A DNA stretch of 64,000 nt, taken from Rhodanobacter sp. PCA2. Its GTDB lineage: Bacteria; Pseudomonadota; Gammaproteobacteria; Xanthomonadales; Rhodanobacteraceae. The position numbers were made by a program, and so were the translations under genes. Below, in pieces: positions 44,959 through 54,364 of the stretch (within the stretch, counting starts at the first letter, position 1; each line of letters begins with the position of its first letter). The stretch lies in contig NZ_NJIC01000008.1 of NCBI RefSeq assembly GCF_013620825.1, forward strand, positions 1 through 64,000, in the 5' to 3' direction. The notes under the pieces are model-generated. The model made no database searches. It was not told the DNA's origin and worked only from the letters and a program-made list of their open reading frames with translations.

Positions 44959-46137
44959 ATGTCACTCATTCCCGCCATTTTTCGCAGGCGTCCGCTGGCA
45001 GGCTGGACCGCTAGCGTCGTCGCCCTGCTGCTGACGCTGCTGTGGCATCCGGCCTGGCTGGCGCCGATCCTGCTGCTCGCGGTGACCGCGGTGTGGGCCG
45101 TCGTCGCACGTACCCGGCCGCCGGCCGCGCCGGCCACCGTCGTGCCTGTCGGCGCCGAGCCGGTGCGCGAAGCGCTGGAGGACGTGCGCAGCGCGCTGGT
45201 CGACGAGCTGGGCCACGCCAGCCGCGAGTTGCACCAGGGCCTGGACCTGCTGCGCGACGCGGTGTCCGAGCTGGGCGGCGGCTTCGACGGACTGTCCAGC
45301 AAGACCGCGCTGCAGCAGGCACTGCTCAAGCAGATCATCGACGCCCAGGATGGCGGCGTATCCGTGCAGGACTTCGCCGCGCGCACCGGCGACCTGCTGG
45401 AACACTTCGTGGGCCTGATCGTGCAGATGTCGCGCGAAAGCCTGCGCATCGTCTACCGCATCGACGGCATGGCGAAGGAGATGGACGCGGTGTTCGGCTT
45501 GCTGCGCAACGTCAACACCATCGCGGAGGAGACCAACCTGCTGGCGCTGAACGCGGCGATCGAGGCGGCGCGCGCAGGCGAGTCCGGCCGCGGCTTCGCG
45601 GTGGTGGCGGGCGAGATCCGCAACCTGGCCAGCAACTCCAACCAGCTCAACGAGCGGATCGGCGACCACGTGGAGCGAGCCCGGGCGGCCATGGAGCAAC
45701 TGCGCGGCCTGATCGGCGCGATGGCGTCGCAGGACCTCAACGTGGCGCTGTCGGCCAAGGGTGGCATCGACGCGATGACCGCCCACGTCACCGAGAGCGA
45801 CGCGCGCACCGGCAAGGTGGCCGACAAGGTGGTCGAGATCAGCCGCGGCCTCGGCAGCGACGTTTCCACCACCGTGCGCTCGCTGCAGTTCGAGGACATC
45901 CTGCGCCAGCTGATCACCCAGACCCGTACCCGGCTCACCGAGCTGCAGGAAATCACCACCGAGTGCACCCGCGACATCGAGGAACTGGCCTGCGCCACGC
46001 TGGAAGCCGACGCGCTGGAGGAGCGCTCCCGGCGCGTACGCAGCCGGCTGGCGATCCAGCGCGAGAAGGCGCGGCTGCGCTCGCGCGGCCCGGCGCTGCA
46101 GAACTCGATGGATGCCGGCGAAATCGAACTGTTTTGA
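44959..46137 (+). CDS. Receptor-like signalling protein with CheZ-like motif
   Basis: The 392-residue protein has two closely spaced N-terminal membrane helices (about 15-29 and 33-50) with almost no periplasmic part, no HAMP domain, and a shortened receptor signalling domain. The hairpin tip is [38 protein letters not shown] (188-225). After it, [13 protein letters not shown] (309-321) places Asp313 and Gln317 in the D-x3-Q arrangement of CheZ, as in the CheZ of this window (SWQDLTGQ). It ends in GEIELF. It lies between cheB and a STAS gene. It may be a cytoplasm-facing receptor, a CheY phosphatase, or both; the function is inferred. Confidence 0.7.
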   Translation: MSLIPAIFRRRPLAGWTASVVALLLTLLWHPAWLAPILLLAVTAVWAVVARTRPPAAPATVVPVGAEPVREALEDVRSALVDELGHASRELHQGLDLLRDAVSELGGGFDGLSSKTALQQALLKQIIDAQDGGVSVQDFAARTGDLLEHFVGLIVQMSRESLRIVYRIDGMAKEMDAVFGLLRNVNTIAEETNLLALNAAIEAARAGESGRGFAVVAGEIRNLASNSNQLNERIGDHVERARAAMEQLRGLIGAMASQDLNVALSAKGGIDAMTAHVTESDARTGKVADKVVEISRGLGSDVSTTVRSLQFEDILRQLITQTRTRLTELQEITTECTRDIEELACATLEADALEERSRRVRSRLAIQREKARLRSRGPALQNSMDAGEIELF

Positions 46138-46148
46138 GGATCGTCCCC

Positions 46149-46448
46149 ATGATCGTCCACCACGACCCCGAACTCGACTGCCTCACCCTGCAATTGGGCG
46201 AGCGTTTCGATTTCAGCATTCACCGCGACTTCCACGACGCCTGTCTCGGCGGGGACAAGCCGGCACGCAGCTATGTGATCGACCTGGGCGCGGTTGCCGC
46301 CATGGACAGTTCGGCGCTGGGCATGCTGTTGCTGCTGCGCGAGTACGCCGGTGCCGATCGTGCCGACATCCGCATCGTCAACGCCGCGGGCGAACTGCGC
46401 AGCACCTTGCGCGTGGCCGGCTTCGACAAGCTGTTCGTGCTGCACTGA
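46149..46448 (+). CDS. STAS-domain protein, last gene of che operon 2
   Basis: The 99-residue single STAS domain retains the canonical loop AAMDSSALGMLLLLREY (about 57-73), where anti-anti-sigma proteins are phosphorylated on Ser. It starts 11 bases after the receptor-like gene with GAGGA upstream. It differs from the STAS protein at the other end of the operon, which lacks the Ser. No HATPase-type anti-sigma kinase is encoded nearby, so its partner is unknown. Confidence 0.88.
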   Translation: MIVHHDPELDCLTLQLGERFDFSIHRDFHDACLGGDKPARSYVIDLGAVAAMDSSALGMLLLLREYAGADRADIRIVNAAGELRSTLRVAGFDKLFVLH

Positions 46449-46478
46449 CGACCGCCGGCACGCGGAGCGGGGCGAGGC

Positions 46479-46505
46479 TAAAGTTTTCCGCGCGCATACC
46501 GACAC
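46479..46505 (+). promoter_or_regulatory. Possible sigma28 promoter of the secreted protein gene
   Basis: TAAAGTTT (46479-46486) is a perfect enteric-type FliA -35; after an 11-base spacer, ACCGACAC (46498-46505) keeps CCGA and one of the two terminal A residues of GCCGATAA. The gene begins 57 bases later. Confidence 0.45.
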
Positions 46506-46561
46506 CAGAGTCACGGGCCGTTTCCGGACCGCAGTTTTCCAACATCCCTCTGGAGTCTCCC

Positions 46562-46912
46562 ATGAAAGCATTCGCCGCCTTCGCCGTCCTGCTGCTGGCG
46601 CCTCTGGCCGCCCACGCCGCGTGTGCGCCCACCGACTTCGAAATCAGGGACTTCAAGCCTGCCGCGGCGGCCGGTCGCCTCAGCCTGCGCGGCGAGCTGG
46701 TGAACAAGTGCGCCGCCGCCTCGGCCGCGCAGATCCGCATCGAGATCAAGGATGCCGCCGGCAAGGTGCTGCAGAGCAAGCAGGCGTGGCCGGCCGGCAC
46801 CTCGAACATCGCCCCCGGCAGCAACGTGAACTTCGACCTGGGCCGCATGTTCCGCCCGCAGTCGGACATGGACAGCTTCACGGCCAGCGTGGTGGACGTG
46901 CGTACCTGGTAA
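46562..46912 (+). CDS. Small secreted protein of unknown function
   Basis: The 116-residue product has a clear signal peptide (MKAFAAFAVLLLAPLAAHA, cleavage near residue 19) and a mature domain of about 97 residues with two cysteines (Cys20 or near, and Cys50 in LVNKCAAAS) and an immunoglobulin-like strand pattern (IRIEIKDAAGKVLQSKQ, SNVNFDLGRMF, SFTASVVDVRTW). I do not recognise the family with certainty; it resembles periplasmic FxLYD-type domains. It follows the second chemotaxis operon, with a possible sigma28 promoter in front, which would link it to motility. No close neighbour suggests a partner. Confidence 0.75.
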   Translation: MKAFAAFAVLLLAPLAAHAACAPTDFEIRDFKPAAAAGRLSLRGELVNKCAAASAAQIRIEIKDAAGKVLQSKQAWPAGTSNIAPGSNVNFDLGRMFRPQSDMDSFTASVVDVRTW

Positions 46913-46965
46913 ACGCCCGGCTCGCGTGCGCGCCCCGGGGGCCGCACGCGGCGGAGGGGCGGCTT

Positions 46966-46977
46966 CGTTGCTAATCT
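46966..46977 (+). promoter_or_regulatory. Possible extended -10 promoter of glpK
   Basis: TTG-C-TAATCT (TG at 46969-46970, TAATCT at 46972-46977) fits an extended -10 element, about 30 bases before the glpK ATG. No good -35 is visible. Confidence 0.3.
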
Positions 46978-47007
46978 TTGTGCGGGCATCCACGCACGAG
47001 GTGTCTC

Positions 47008-48510
47008 ATGACGAAGCGATACATCCTGGTGCTGGATCAGGGCACCACCAGCACGCGGGCGATGCTGGTCGACGCGGCCGGCTGCGTGGCGGGCATGGCG
47101 CAGCGCGAGTTTGCGCAGCTCTATCCGCAGCCCGGCTCGGTCGAGCACGACCCGCGCGAGATCCTCGCCAGCGTGCTGGTGACGGTGACCGAGGTGTTGA
47201 CGCGTTGCCAGGTCGAGTTGCGCGAGGTGGCCGGCATCGGCATCACCAACCAGCGCGAGACCACGGTGGTGTGGGATCGCCACAGCGGCCAGCCGGTGCA
47301 CAACGCGGTCGTGTGGCAGTCGCGGCAGAGCATGGCGATCTGCGAGCGGCTGAAAGCGGAAGGTTGCGAGCCGACCGTGCGCGCGAAGACCGGCCTGCTG
47401 ATCGACGCCTACTTCTCGGCCAGCAAGATCCGCTGGATCCTCGACCATGTCGAGGGCGCGCAGGCACGGGCGGAACGCGGCGATCTGCTGTTCGGCACGA
47501 TCGAGAGCTGGCTGGTGTGGAACCTCACCGGCCGGCGACTGCACGTCACCGATGCCAGCAACGCCGCGCGCACCCTGCTGTACGACATCCATGCCTGCGA
47601 CTGGGACGACGAGCTGCTGCGCATGTTCGGCGTGCCGCGCAGCCTGCTGCCGCAGGTGCGCTCCTGCAGCGAGCATTACGGCGACACCGACCCGGCGCGC
47701 TTCTTCGGGGCCGCGTTGCCGATCGGCGGTCTTGCCGGCGACCAGCAGGCGGCCCTGTTCGGCCAGGCCTGTTTCGAACCGGGCATGGCGAAGAACACCT
47801 ACGGCACCGGCTGTTTCATGTTGATGCACACCGGCGGACAGGCCGTGCCGTCACGGAGCGGCCTGCTGACCACGATCGCCTGGGACATCGGCGGCCGGGT
47901 CGAGTACGCGCTGGAAGGCAGCATCTTCGTGGCCGGCGCGGTGGTGCAGTGGCTGCGCGACGGCCTGCGCGTGCTGGACCACGCCGCCGACTCGCAGGCG
48001 CTGGCCGAAAGCGTGCCCTCCAGCGACGGCGTCTACCTGGTGCCGGCCTTCGTGGGCCTGGGTGCGCCGTACTGGCGCAGCGAGGTGCGCGGCGCGATGT
48101 TCGGCCTCACCCGCGGCACGCGCCGCGAGCACGTGGTGCGCGCGGCGCTGGAGGCGATGGCCTACCAGTCGCGCGACGTGCTGGCGGCGATGGAGGCGGA
48201 TGCGGGCATCCCGCTGAAGGAGTTGCGTTGCGACGGCGGCGCGATCGCCAACGATTTCGTCGCGCAGTTCCAGAGCGACATGCTGGGCGTGCCGCTGCTG
48301 CGTCCGCGGGTGCAGGAAACCACGGCGCTGGGTGCGGCCTATCTGGCTGGTTTGGCGCTGGGCTTCTGGGAAAGCCGCGAACAGCTCGCACAGTTGTGGC
48401 AGATGGAACGACGCTTCGAACCACGCATGCCCGTGCCGGAACGCGAGCGCCGTTACCGCGGTTGGCAGGCGGCGGTGCAGGCCGCCTGCGCGTTCCATCC
48501 CGAAGCCTGA
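47008..48510 (+). CDS. glpK: Glycerol kinase
   Basis: GlpK phosphorylates glycerol to glycerol-3-phosphate. The 500-residue protein is full length for the FGGY family, beginning [19 protein letters not shown], with [17 protein letters not shown], the glycerol-contact region WILDHVEGA, and [32 protein letters not shown]. The ATG at 47008 is chosen over upstream codons because it gives the conserved start. The usual neighbours glpF, glpD and glpR are absent, so it is an orphan here between motility and cell-wall genes. Confidence 0.96.
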   Translation: MTKRYILVLDQGTTSTRAMLVDAAGCVAGMAQREFAQLYPQPGSVEHDPREILASVLVTVTEVLTRCQVELREVAGIGITNQRETTVVWDRHSGQPVHNAVVWQSRQSMAICERLKAEGCEPTVRAKTGLLIDAYFSASKIRWILDHVEGAQARAERGDLLFGTIESWLVWNLTGRRLHVTDASNAARTLLYDIHACDWDDELLRMFGVPRSLLPQVRSCSEHYGDTDPARFFGAALPIGGLAGDQQAALFGQACFEPGMAKNTYGTGCFMLMHTGGQAVPSRSGLLTTIAWDIGGRVEYALEGSIFVAGAVVQWLRDGLRVLDHAADSQALAESVPSSDGVYLVPAFVGLGAPYWRSEVRGAMFGLTRGTRREHVVRAALEAMAYQSRDVLAAMEADAGIPLKELRCDGGAIANDFVAQFQSDMLGVPLLRPRVQETTALGAAYLAGLALGFWESREQLAQLWQMERRFEPRMPVPERERRYRGWQAAVQAACAFHPEA

Positions 48511-48596
48511 AACCGGCAACGCGCCGCGTGTACCCGCGCCTGGCATTGTCGAACGGGCGAATGGAGGAGGCGCAGGAAGCGCTACCCCGCGTCCCC

Positions 48597-49532
48597 TCAA
48601 TCCAGCGCGTAGCCGAACTGTTCCTGGAAGGCGGCGGCGAATTCGGTATAGCTGAAATGCTGGTTCTGCGTGCCGGGATGCTCGACCTTGAGCGCGCCCA
48701 TCAGCGACGCCATGCGGCCCACCGTGGGCCAGTCCTTGCCGCGCGTGATGCCGAAGATCAGGCCGGCGCGGTAAGCGTCGCCGCAACCGGTGGGATCGAC
48801 GATGCGGCTTTCGCGCGCCGGGGGGATCTCGTGCGTGGTGCCGCCGGCATGGATCAGCGAACCGCGCGGCCCCAGCGTGACGACGTAGGCCTTCACGTGG
48901 GCGGCGATGTCCTCGGCGCTCCAGCCGGTGCGCGTCTGCAGCAGCTGCGACTCGTAGTCGTTTACGATGACGTAGGTGGCCTTCTCGATCATCGTGCGGA
49001 ATTCGTCGCCGTTGAACAGCGGCATCGCCTGGCCGGGATCGAAGATGAAGGGCACGCCGCGCGCGGCGAATTCGTCCACGTGCTGCAGCATCGCCTCGCG
49101 GCCGTCGGGCGCCACGATCGCGAAGTCGATGTCGGGGATGTCGCGCACGTGGTTGTCGTGCGCGCTGGACATCGCGCCGGGGTGGAAGGCGGTGATCTGG
49201 TTGTTGTCCAGGTCCGTGGTGATGAAGCACTGCGGGGTGAACTGGTCCTCGAACACGCGCACGCAGTCGAGCCGGATGCCGCACTTTTCCAGGTGGGTGC
49301 GGTAGGGCGCGAAATCCTGGCCGACCGCGGCCACCGGCAGAGGATCGCCGCCCAGCAGCTTGAGGTTGTAGGCGATGTTGCCGGCACAGCCGCCGAACTC
49401 GCGGCGCATCCGCGGGACCAGGAAGGACACGTTCAGGATGTGCATCTGGTCGGGCAGGATGTGGTTCTTGAACTGGTCCTGGAACACCATGATGGTGTCG
49501 TAGGCCAGCGATCCGCAGATGACGGCAGACAT
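48597..49532 (-). CDS. PfkB-family carbohydrate or nucleoside kinase
   Basis: The 311-residue protein has the PfkB/ribokinase pattern: an N-terminal GGCAGNIAYNLKLLGGDPLPVAAVGQDF motif (about 48-75), a lid-like segment with QCFITTDLDNNQITAFHPGAM, and the C-terminal signature DPTGCGDAYRAGLIFGI with the catalytic Asp. Xanthomonad homologues are often annotated as adenosine kinase. The substrate cannot be settled from sequence. The ATG at 49532 gives the conserved MSAVICGSLAYDTI start; an upstream ATG at 49610 would add 26 unlikely residues. It converges with glpK and diverges from mreB. Confidence 0.85.
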   Translation of the reverse strand: MSAVICGSLAYDTIMVFQDQFKNHILPDQMHILNVSFLVPRMRREFGGCAGNIAYNLKLLGGDPLPVAAVGQDFAPYRTHLEKCGIRLDCVRVFEDQFTPQCFITTDLDNNQITAFHPGAMSSAHDNHVRDIPDIDFAIVAPDGREAMLQHVDEFAARGVPFIFDPGQAMPLFNGDEFRTMIEKATYVIVNDYESQLLQTRTGWSAEDIAAHVKAYVVTLGPRGSLIHAGGTTHEIPPARESRIVDPTGCGDAYRAGLIFGITRGKDWPTVGRMASLMGALKVEHPGTQNQHFSYTEFAAAFQEQFGYALD

Positions 49533-49735
49533 GGTTGCGAGGTTGTCCCGATGGATGAAGGATGGCGCGCGCGGCGCGGCCGACAAACCCGGATCCGCGG
49601 ACCCGGCCAAAGTCTCGCATCGTATCGTGAACCGGCGTCCGTGGCGAATCCCGCGGGTAGCGCGATGGCCTGGCCCGGCACACAGGAATGTGCGGCAAGT
49701 GGCGTCATGGAAAGGCTTTTTTAACGTCTTTCCGG

Positions 49736-50852
<1,117 letters not shown>

Positions 50853-50864
50853 GGCCGACTCATC

Positions 50865-51887
50865 GTGGCGCGTTCGCGCGATGAGTCCTCGCCCCTGTTT
50901 GCCGGCAACGCCGCGGGCACGCTGCGGCTTATCTCCTACCTCGCGCTGGCCATGGTGCTGATGGTGCTCGACCATCGCAACGGCTGGCTGTGGCGCGTGC
51001 GCTACGCGGCGTCGGCGGTGGTCGAGCCGGTGTACCGGCTGGCCAACCTGCCGGGCGCCGGCATGCGCACGCTCACGGTGGCGTTCGCCGACCGCAAGCT
51101 GCTCACCGAGCAGAACCAGCGCCTGCGCGAGGACCTGCTGCTGGCGAACGCGCGGCTCAACCGCATGGCCGCCGTGGCCGAGCAGAACCAGCGCCTGAAG
51201 GAGCTGCTGGACACCCAGCACAGCCTGGAGCTCAACGTGCAGCTGGCCCGCGTGGTCGGCGTGGACCTGGGCGCCTGGCAGCAGCGGCTGGTGATCAACC
51301 TCGGCGCGCGCGACGGCGTGAAGCCGGGGCAGCCGGTGATCGACGCGCACGGCGTGATCGGCCAGGTGGTCGAAGTGCTGCCCACCACCGCCGTGGTGAT
51401 GCTGGTGACCGATCCCGCGCACGCGATCCCGGTGGTGGTGGAGCGTTCCGGCCTGCGCACGGTGGCCTACGGCGCGCGCGACGGCAGCGGCATGGTGCTG
51501 CCCAACATCCCGCTGGCCGCCGACGTGCGGCCGGGCGACAAGCTGCTCACCTCCGGCCTGGGCGGGCGCTTCCCGCCGGGCTTTCCGGTGGGCAAGGTGG
51601 AGTCGGTGGGGCTGGGCGCCTCCGGCATGTTCCGTGCGGCGCAGGTGCAGCCCGCGGCCGACATCGATCGCAGCGAGGACGTGCTGTTGCTGCACGACCA
51701 GGCCGAACCCGCCGGACCGCCGACGCCGGCGGCGCCGTCCGGGCCGCCGACGGGCCTGGCGCCCGCACCGGGCGCGGCCGCCGGCGGCATGCCGGCCGCA
51801 GCCGCCTCGGCCGGCAATCCACCATCCGCGCCGACACCGGCGCGTACCGCCGGGACCGCGCCGGCCCCGGCCGGAGGTGCGCGATGA
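50865..51887 (+). CDS. mreC: Rod-shape protein MreC
   Basis: MreC is a bitopic membrane protein that activates the RodA-PBP2 synthase in the periplasm. The 340-residue product starts at GTG, has one membrane helix (about 18-40), a coiled coil (about 70-105, LLTEQNQRLREDLLLANARLNRMAAVAEQNQRLKELL) and the beta-barrel core (about 115-270). The last 55 residues are Pro/Ala/Gly-rich and probably disordered, a common Xanthomonad extension. It is 12 bases after mreB and overlaps mreD. Confidence 0.96.
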   Translation: MARSRDESSPLFAGNAAGTLRLISYLALAMVLMVLDHRNGWLWRVRYAASAVVEPVYRLANLPGAGMRTLTVAFADRKLLTEQNQRLREDLLLANARLNRMAAVAEQNQRLKELLDTQHSLELNVQLARVVGVDLGAWQQRLVINLGARDGVKPGQPVIDAHGVIGQVVEVLPTTAVVMLVTDPAHAIPVVVERSGLRTVAYGARDGSGMVLPNIPLAADVRPGDKLLTSGLGGRFPPGFPVGKVESVGLGASGMFRAAQVQPAADIDRSEDVLLLHDQAEPAGPPTPAAPSGPPTGLAPAPGAAAGGMPAAAASAGNPPSAPTPARTAGTAPAPAGGAR

Positions 51888-52369
51888 ACCGCCAGCGCCT
51901 TTCCCTGTGGTGGTTCATCGGCACGCTGCTGTTCGCACTGCTTTCCATGCTGGTGCCGCTGCCGGCGCCGCTGGAGCCGTTCAAGCCGTACTGGCTCGCG
52001 CTGGTGCTGCTGTACTGGGCGCTGGAGTCGGAGGACCGCGTCAGCCTGGGCCTGGCGTTCCTGCTGGGGCTGGGCGCGGACCTGTTCGACGGCGTGCTGC
52101 TGGGCGAGCAGGCGCTGCGCCTCACCGCGCTGGTGTTCATCGCGCTGCGCTTCCGTTCGCGGCTGCGCTTCTTCCCGATGTGGCAGCAGACCCTGGCGGT
52201 GCTGGCGCTGCTGCTGAACGACCGCATCCTGCTGCTGGTGGTGCGGGTGCTGTCCGGCTCCCCGGTGCCGCCGGCGAGCTGGTGGATCTCGCCGTTCGTG
52301 GGCGCGGCGCTGTGGCCGTTCCTGTTCCTGCTGCTGGACGACCTGCGCGCGCGTCTGCGTATCCAATGA
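51884..52369 (+). CDS. mreD: Rod-shape protein MreD
   Basis: MreD is a small inner-membrane partner of MreC. The 161-residue protein has about five membrane segments and the family motif PLEPFKPYWLALVLLYWALESEDRVSLGLAFLLGLGADLFDG (about 31-72). It overlaps mreC by four bases and is followed after 15 bases by mrdA. Confidence 0.95.
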   Translation: MNRQRLSLWWFIGTLLFALLSMLVPLPAPLEPFKPYWLALVLLYWALESEDRVSLGLAFLLGLGADLFDGVLLGEQALRLTALVFIALRFRSRLRFFPMWQQTLAVLALLLNDRILLLVVRVLSGSPVPPASWWISPFVGAALWPFLFLLLDDLRARLRIQ

Positions 52370-52384
52370 GCGGGCGCCGCTGAC

Positions 52385-54364
52385 ATGAAGCTGCAGCGCT
52401 CGATCAAGGACGCACGGAGCGAGAGCGAGCTGTTCCGGCGGCGCGCGCTGGCCGGCTTCGCGCTGATCCTGCTGGGCCTGATCGGGCTGATCGGCCGCTA
52501 CGTGATCCTGCAGGTGCAGCGCTACGACGAATTCGCCACGCGCTCGCAGAACAACCAGGTCAAGCCCATCCCGATCCCGCCGGCGCGCGGCCTGATCTAC
52601 GACCGCAACGGCGTGCTGCTGGCGAACAACGTGCCGGCGTTCCGGCTCGAGGTGGTGCCCGAGCAGGTCAAGGACATGCAGGCGATGCTGGCCCGGCTGG
52701 GCCAGGTCATTCCGCTGGGCCAGGACGACCTCGACGCGTTCCGCAAGCAGCTGAAGCAGAGCCGCCGCTTCGAGAGCGTGCCGCTGAAGATGCGCCTCAC
52801 CGAGGACGAGATCGACCGCTTCGCGGTGAACCGCTGGCGCTTCCCCGGCGTGGACGTGGTGCCCTACCTCAACCGGCGCTATCCGCTGGGCGAGCTGTTC
52901 GCGCACGTGATCGGCTACGTCTCGCGCATCGACGCGGACGACCTCGCGCGGCTCGACCCGGCGCGCTACAAGGGCACCACCCACGTGGGCCGCATCGGCC
53001 TCGAGCGCTCCTACGAGGACATCCTGCACGGCACGCCGGGTTACCAGCTGGTCGAGGTGAACGCGGACGGCCGCACCCAGCGGGTGCTGCAGACGCACGT
53101 CGCCACGCCCGGCCAGAACATCTACCTCAGCATCGACGCACGCATCCAGAAGGCCGCCGAGCAGGCCTTCGACGGCCGCCCCGGCGCGGCGGTGGCGATC
53201 GACCCGCGCAACGGCCAGGTGCTGGCGATGGTCAGCGTGCCCACCTACGACCCCAACCTGTTCGTGGACGGCATCAGCCACGCCGACTACGGCGCCCTGA
53301 CCGGCTCGCCGGACAAGCCGCTGCTGAACCGCGCGCTGCGCGGCGTGTATCCGCCCGGTTCCACGGTGAAGCCCTACGTGGCGCTCGGCGGCCTGGAGCT
53401 GGGTCTGCGCACGCCGCAGGACACGGTGCTCTCCACCGGCACGTTCTACATCCCCGGCCAGTCGCGCGGCTACCGCGACGACCGCCGCGGCGGCTTCGGC
53501 ACGGTGGACCTGCGCAAGGCCATCATGTGGTCGGTGAACACCTACTTCTACAAGCTCGCGCTCGACATGGGCATCGACCGCTTCAGCGCGTGGATGGGCA
53601 GGTTCGGCTTCGGCAAGCCCACCGGCATCGACCTCGAGGGCGAGGCCAGCGGCATCCTGCCGTCGCGCGAATGGAAGGCCAAGCGCTTCAAGCAGGGCTG
53701 GTACCCCGGCGAGACGGTGATCGCCGGCATCGGCCAGGGCTACTGGGCGGTGACGCCGCTGCAGCTGGCGCATGCGCTGGCCACGCTGGCCGGGCGCGGC
53801 GTGCCGTACGCGCCGCGGCTGGTGATGGCCACCCAGACCGGCGTGGATGCGCCCAGGCTGCCGCTGCCCAATCCGCCCAGCGGACCGTCGCTGGTCACCA
53901 ACCAGGCCAGCTGGCAGGCGGTGGAGCAGGGCATGCAGCTGGTGGTGAACGACCCGCGCGGCACCGGTTACGGGCTGGGCAGGGGCTTCCCGTACACCAT
54001 CGCCGGCAAGAGCGGCACCGCCGAACGCTACTCGCGCCGCACCGACGCCTACAACGAGAACAAGAACCTCGCCTACCTGGCCAGCCGCCACCGCGCCTGG
54101 TTCGAGATGTTCGCGCCGGCCGAGAACCCGCGCATTGCGGTGGTGGTCGTGCTGGAACAGGGCGCCTGGGGCGCTTCCTCGGCCGGCCCGATCGCGCGCA
54201 AGATCCTGGACGCCTGGCTGGCCACCCAGCCGGACGCGCCGCCGGACACGCCGCTGCCGCCGGAAGGCAGCCGCAGCGCGCCGGCGCCCGCGCCGGCCGC
54301 GTCGCTGCCCGACGTGCCGGAGGACGAGCCGGCCGAGGCCGCCACGCAGGAGACGCCGCCATGA
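52385..54364 (+). CDS. mrdA: Penicillin-binding protein 2 (PBP2)
   Basis: PBP2 is the transpeptidase of the elongation machinery. The 659-residue protein has one N-terminal membrane helix (about 20-42), a pedestal with RGLIYDRNGVLLANNVPAF, and a transpeptidase domain with the catalytic motifs STVK (in YPPGSTVKPYVAL, about 322-325), SVN (in MWSVNTYFYKLAL) and KSGTA. The C-terminal 40 residues are Pro/Ala-rich. It overlaps rodA by four bases. Confidence 0.97.
   Translation: MKLQRSIKDARSESELFRRRALAGFALILLGLIGLIGRYVILQVQRYDEFATRSQNNQVKPIPIPPARGLIYDRNGVLLANNVPAFRLEVVPEQVKDMQAMLARLGQVIPLGQDDLDAFRKQLKQSRRFESVPLKMRLTEDEIDRFAVNRWRFPGVDVVPYLNRRYPLGELFAHVIGYVSRIDADDLARLDPARYKGTTHVGRIGLERSYEDILHGTPGYQLVEVNADGRTQRVLQTHVATPGQNIYLSIDARIQKAAEQAFDGRPGAAVAIDPRNGQVLAMVSVPTYDPNLFVDGISHADYGALTGSPDKPLLNRALRGVYPPGSTVKPYVALGGLELGLRTPQDTVLSTGTFYIPGQSRGYRDDRRGGFGTVDLRKAIMWSVNTYFYKLALDMGIDRFSAWMGRFGFGKPTGIDLEGEASGILPSREWKAKRFKQGWYPGETVIAGIGQGYWAVTPLQLAHALATLAGRGVPYAPRLVMATQTGVDAPRLPLPNPPSGPSLVTNQASWQAVEQGMQLVVNDPRGTGYGLGRGFPYTIAGKSGTAERYSRRTDAYNENKNLAYLASRHRAWFEMFAPAENPRIAVVVVLEQGAWGASSAGPIARKILDAWLATQPDAPPDTPLPPEGSRSAPAPAPAASLPDVPEDEPAEAATQETPP

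Noticed and set aside
49533-49610. Earlier ATG for the PfkB-family kinase
   Set aside because: The added residues do not resemble family N-termini, and the ATG at 49532 begins directly before the conserved first strand.
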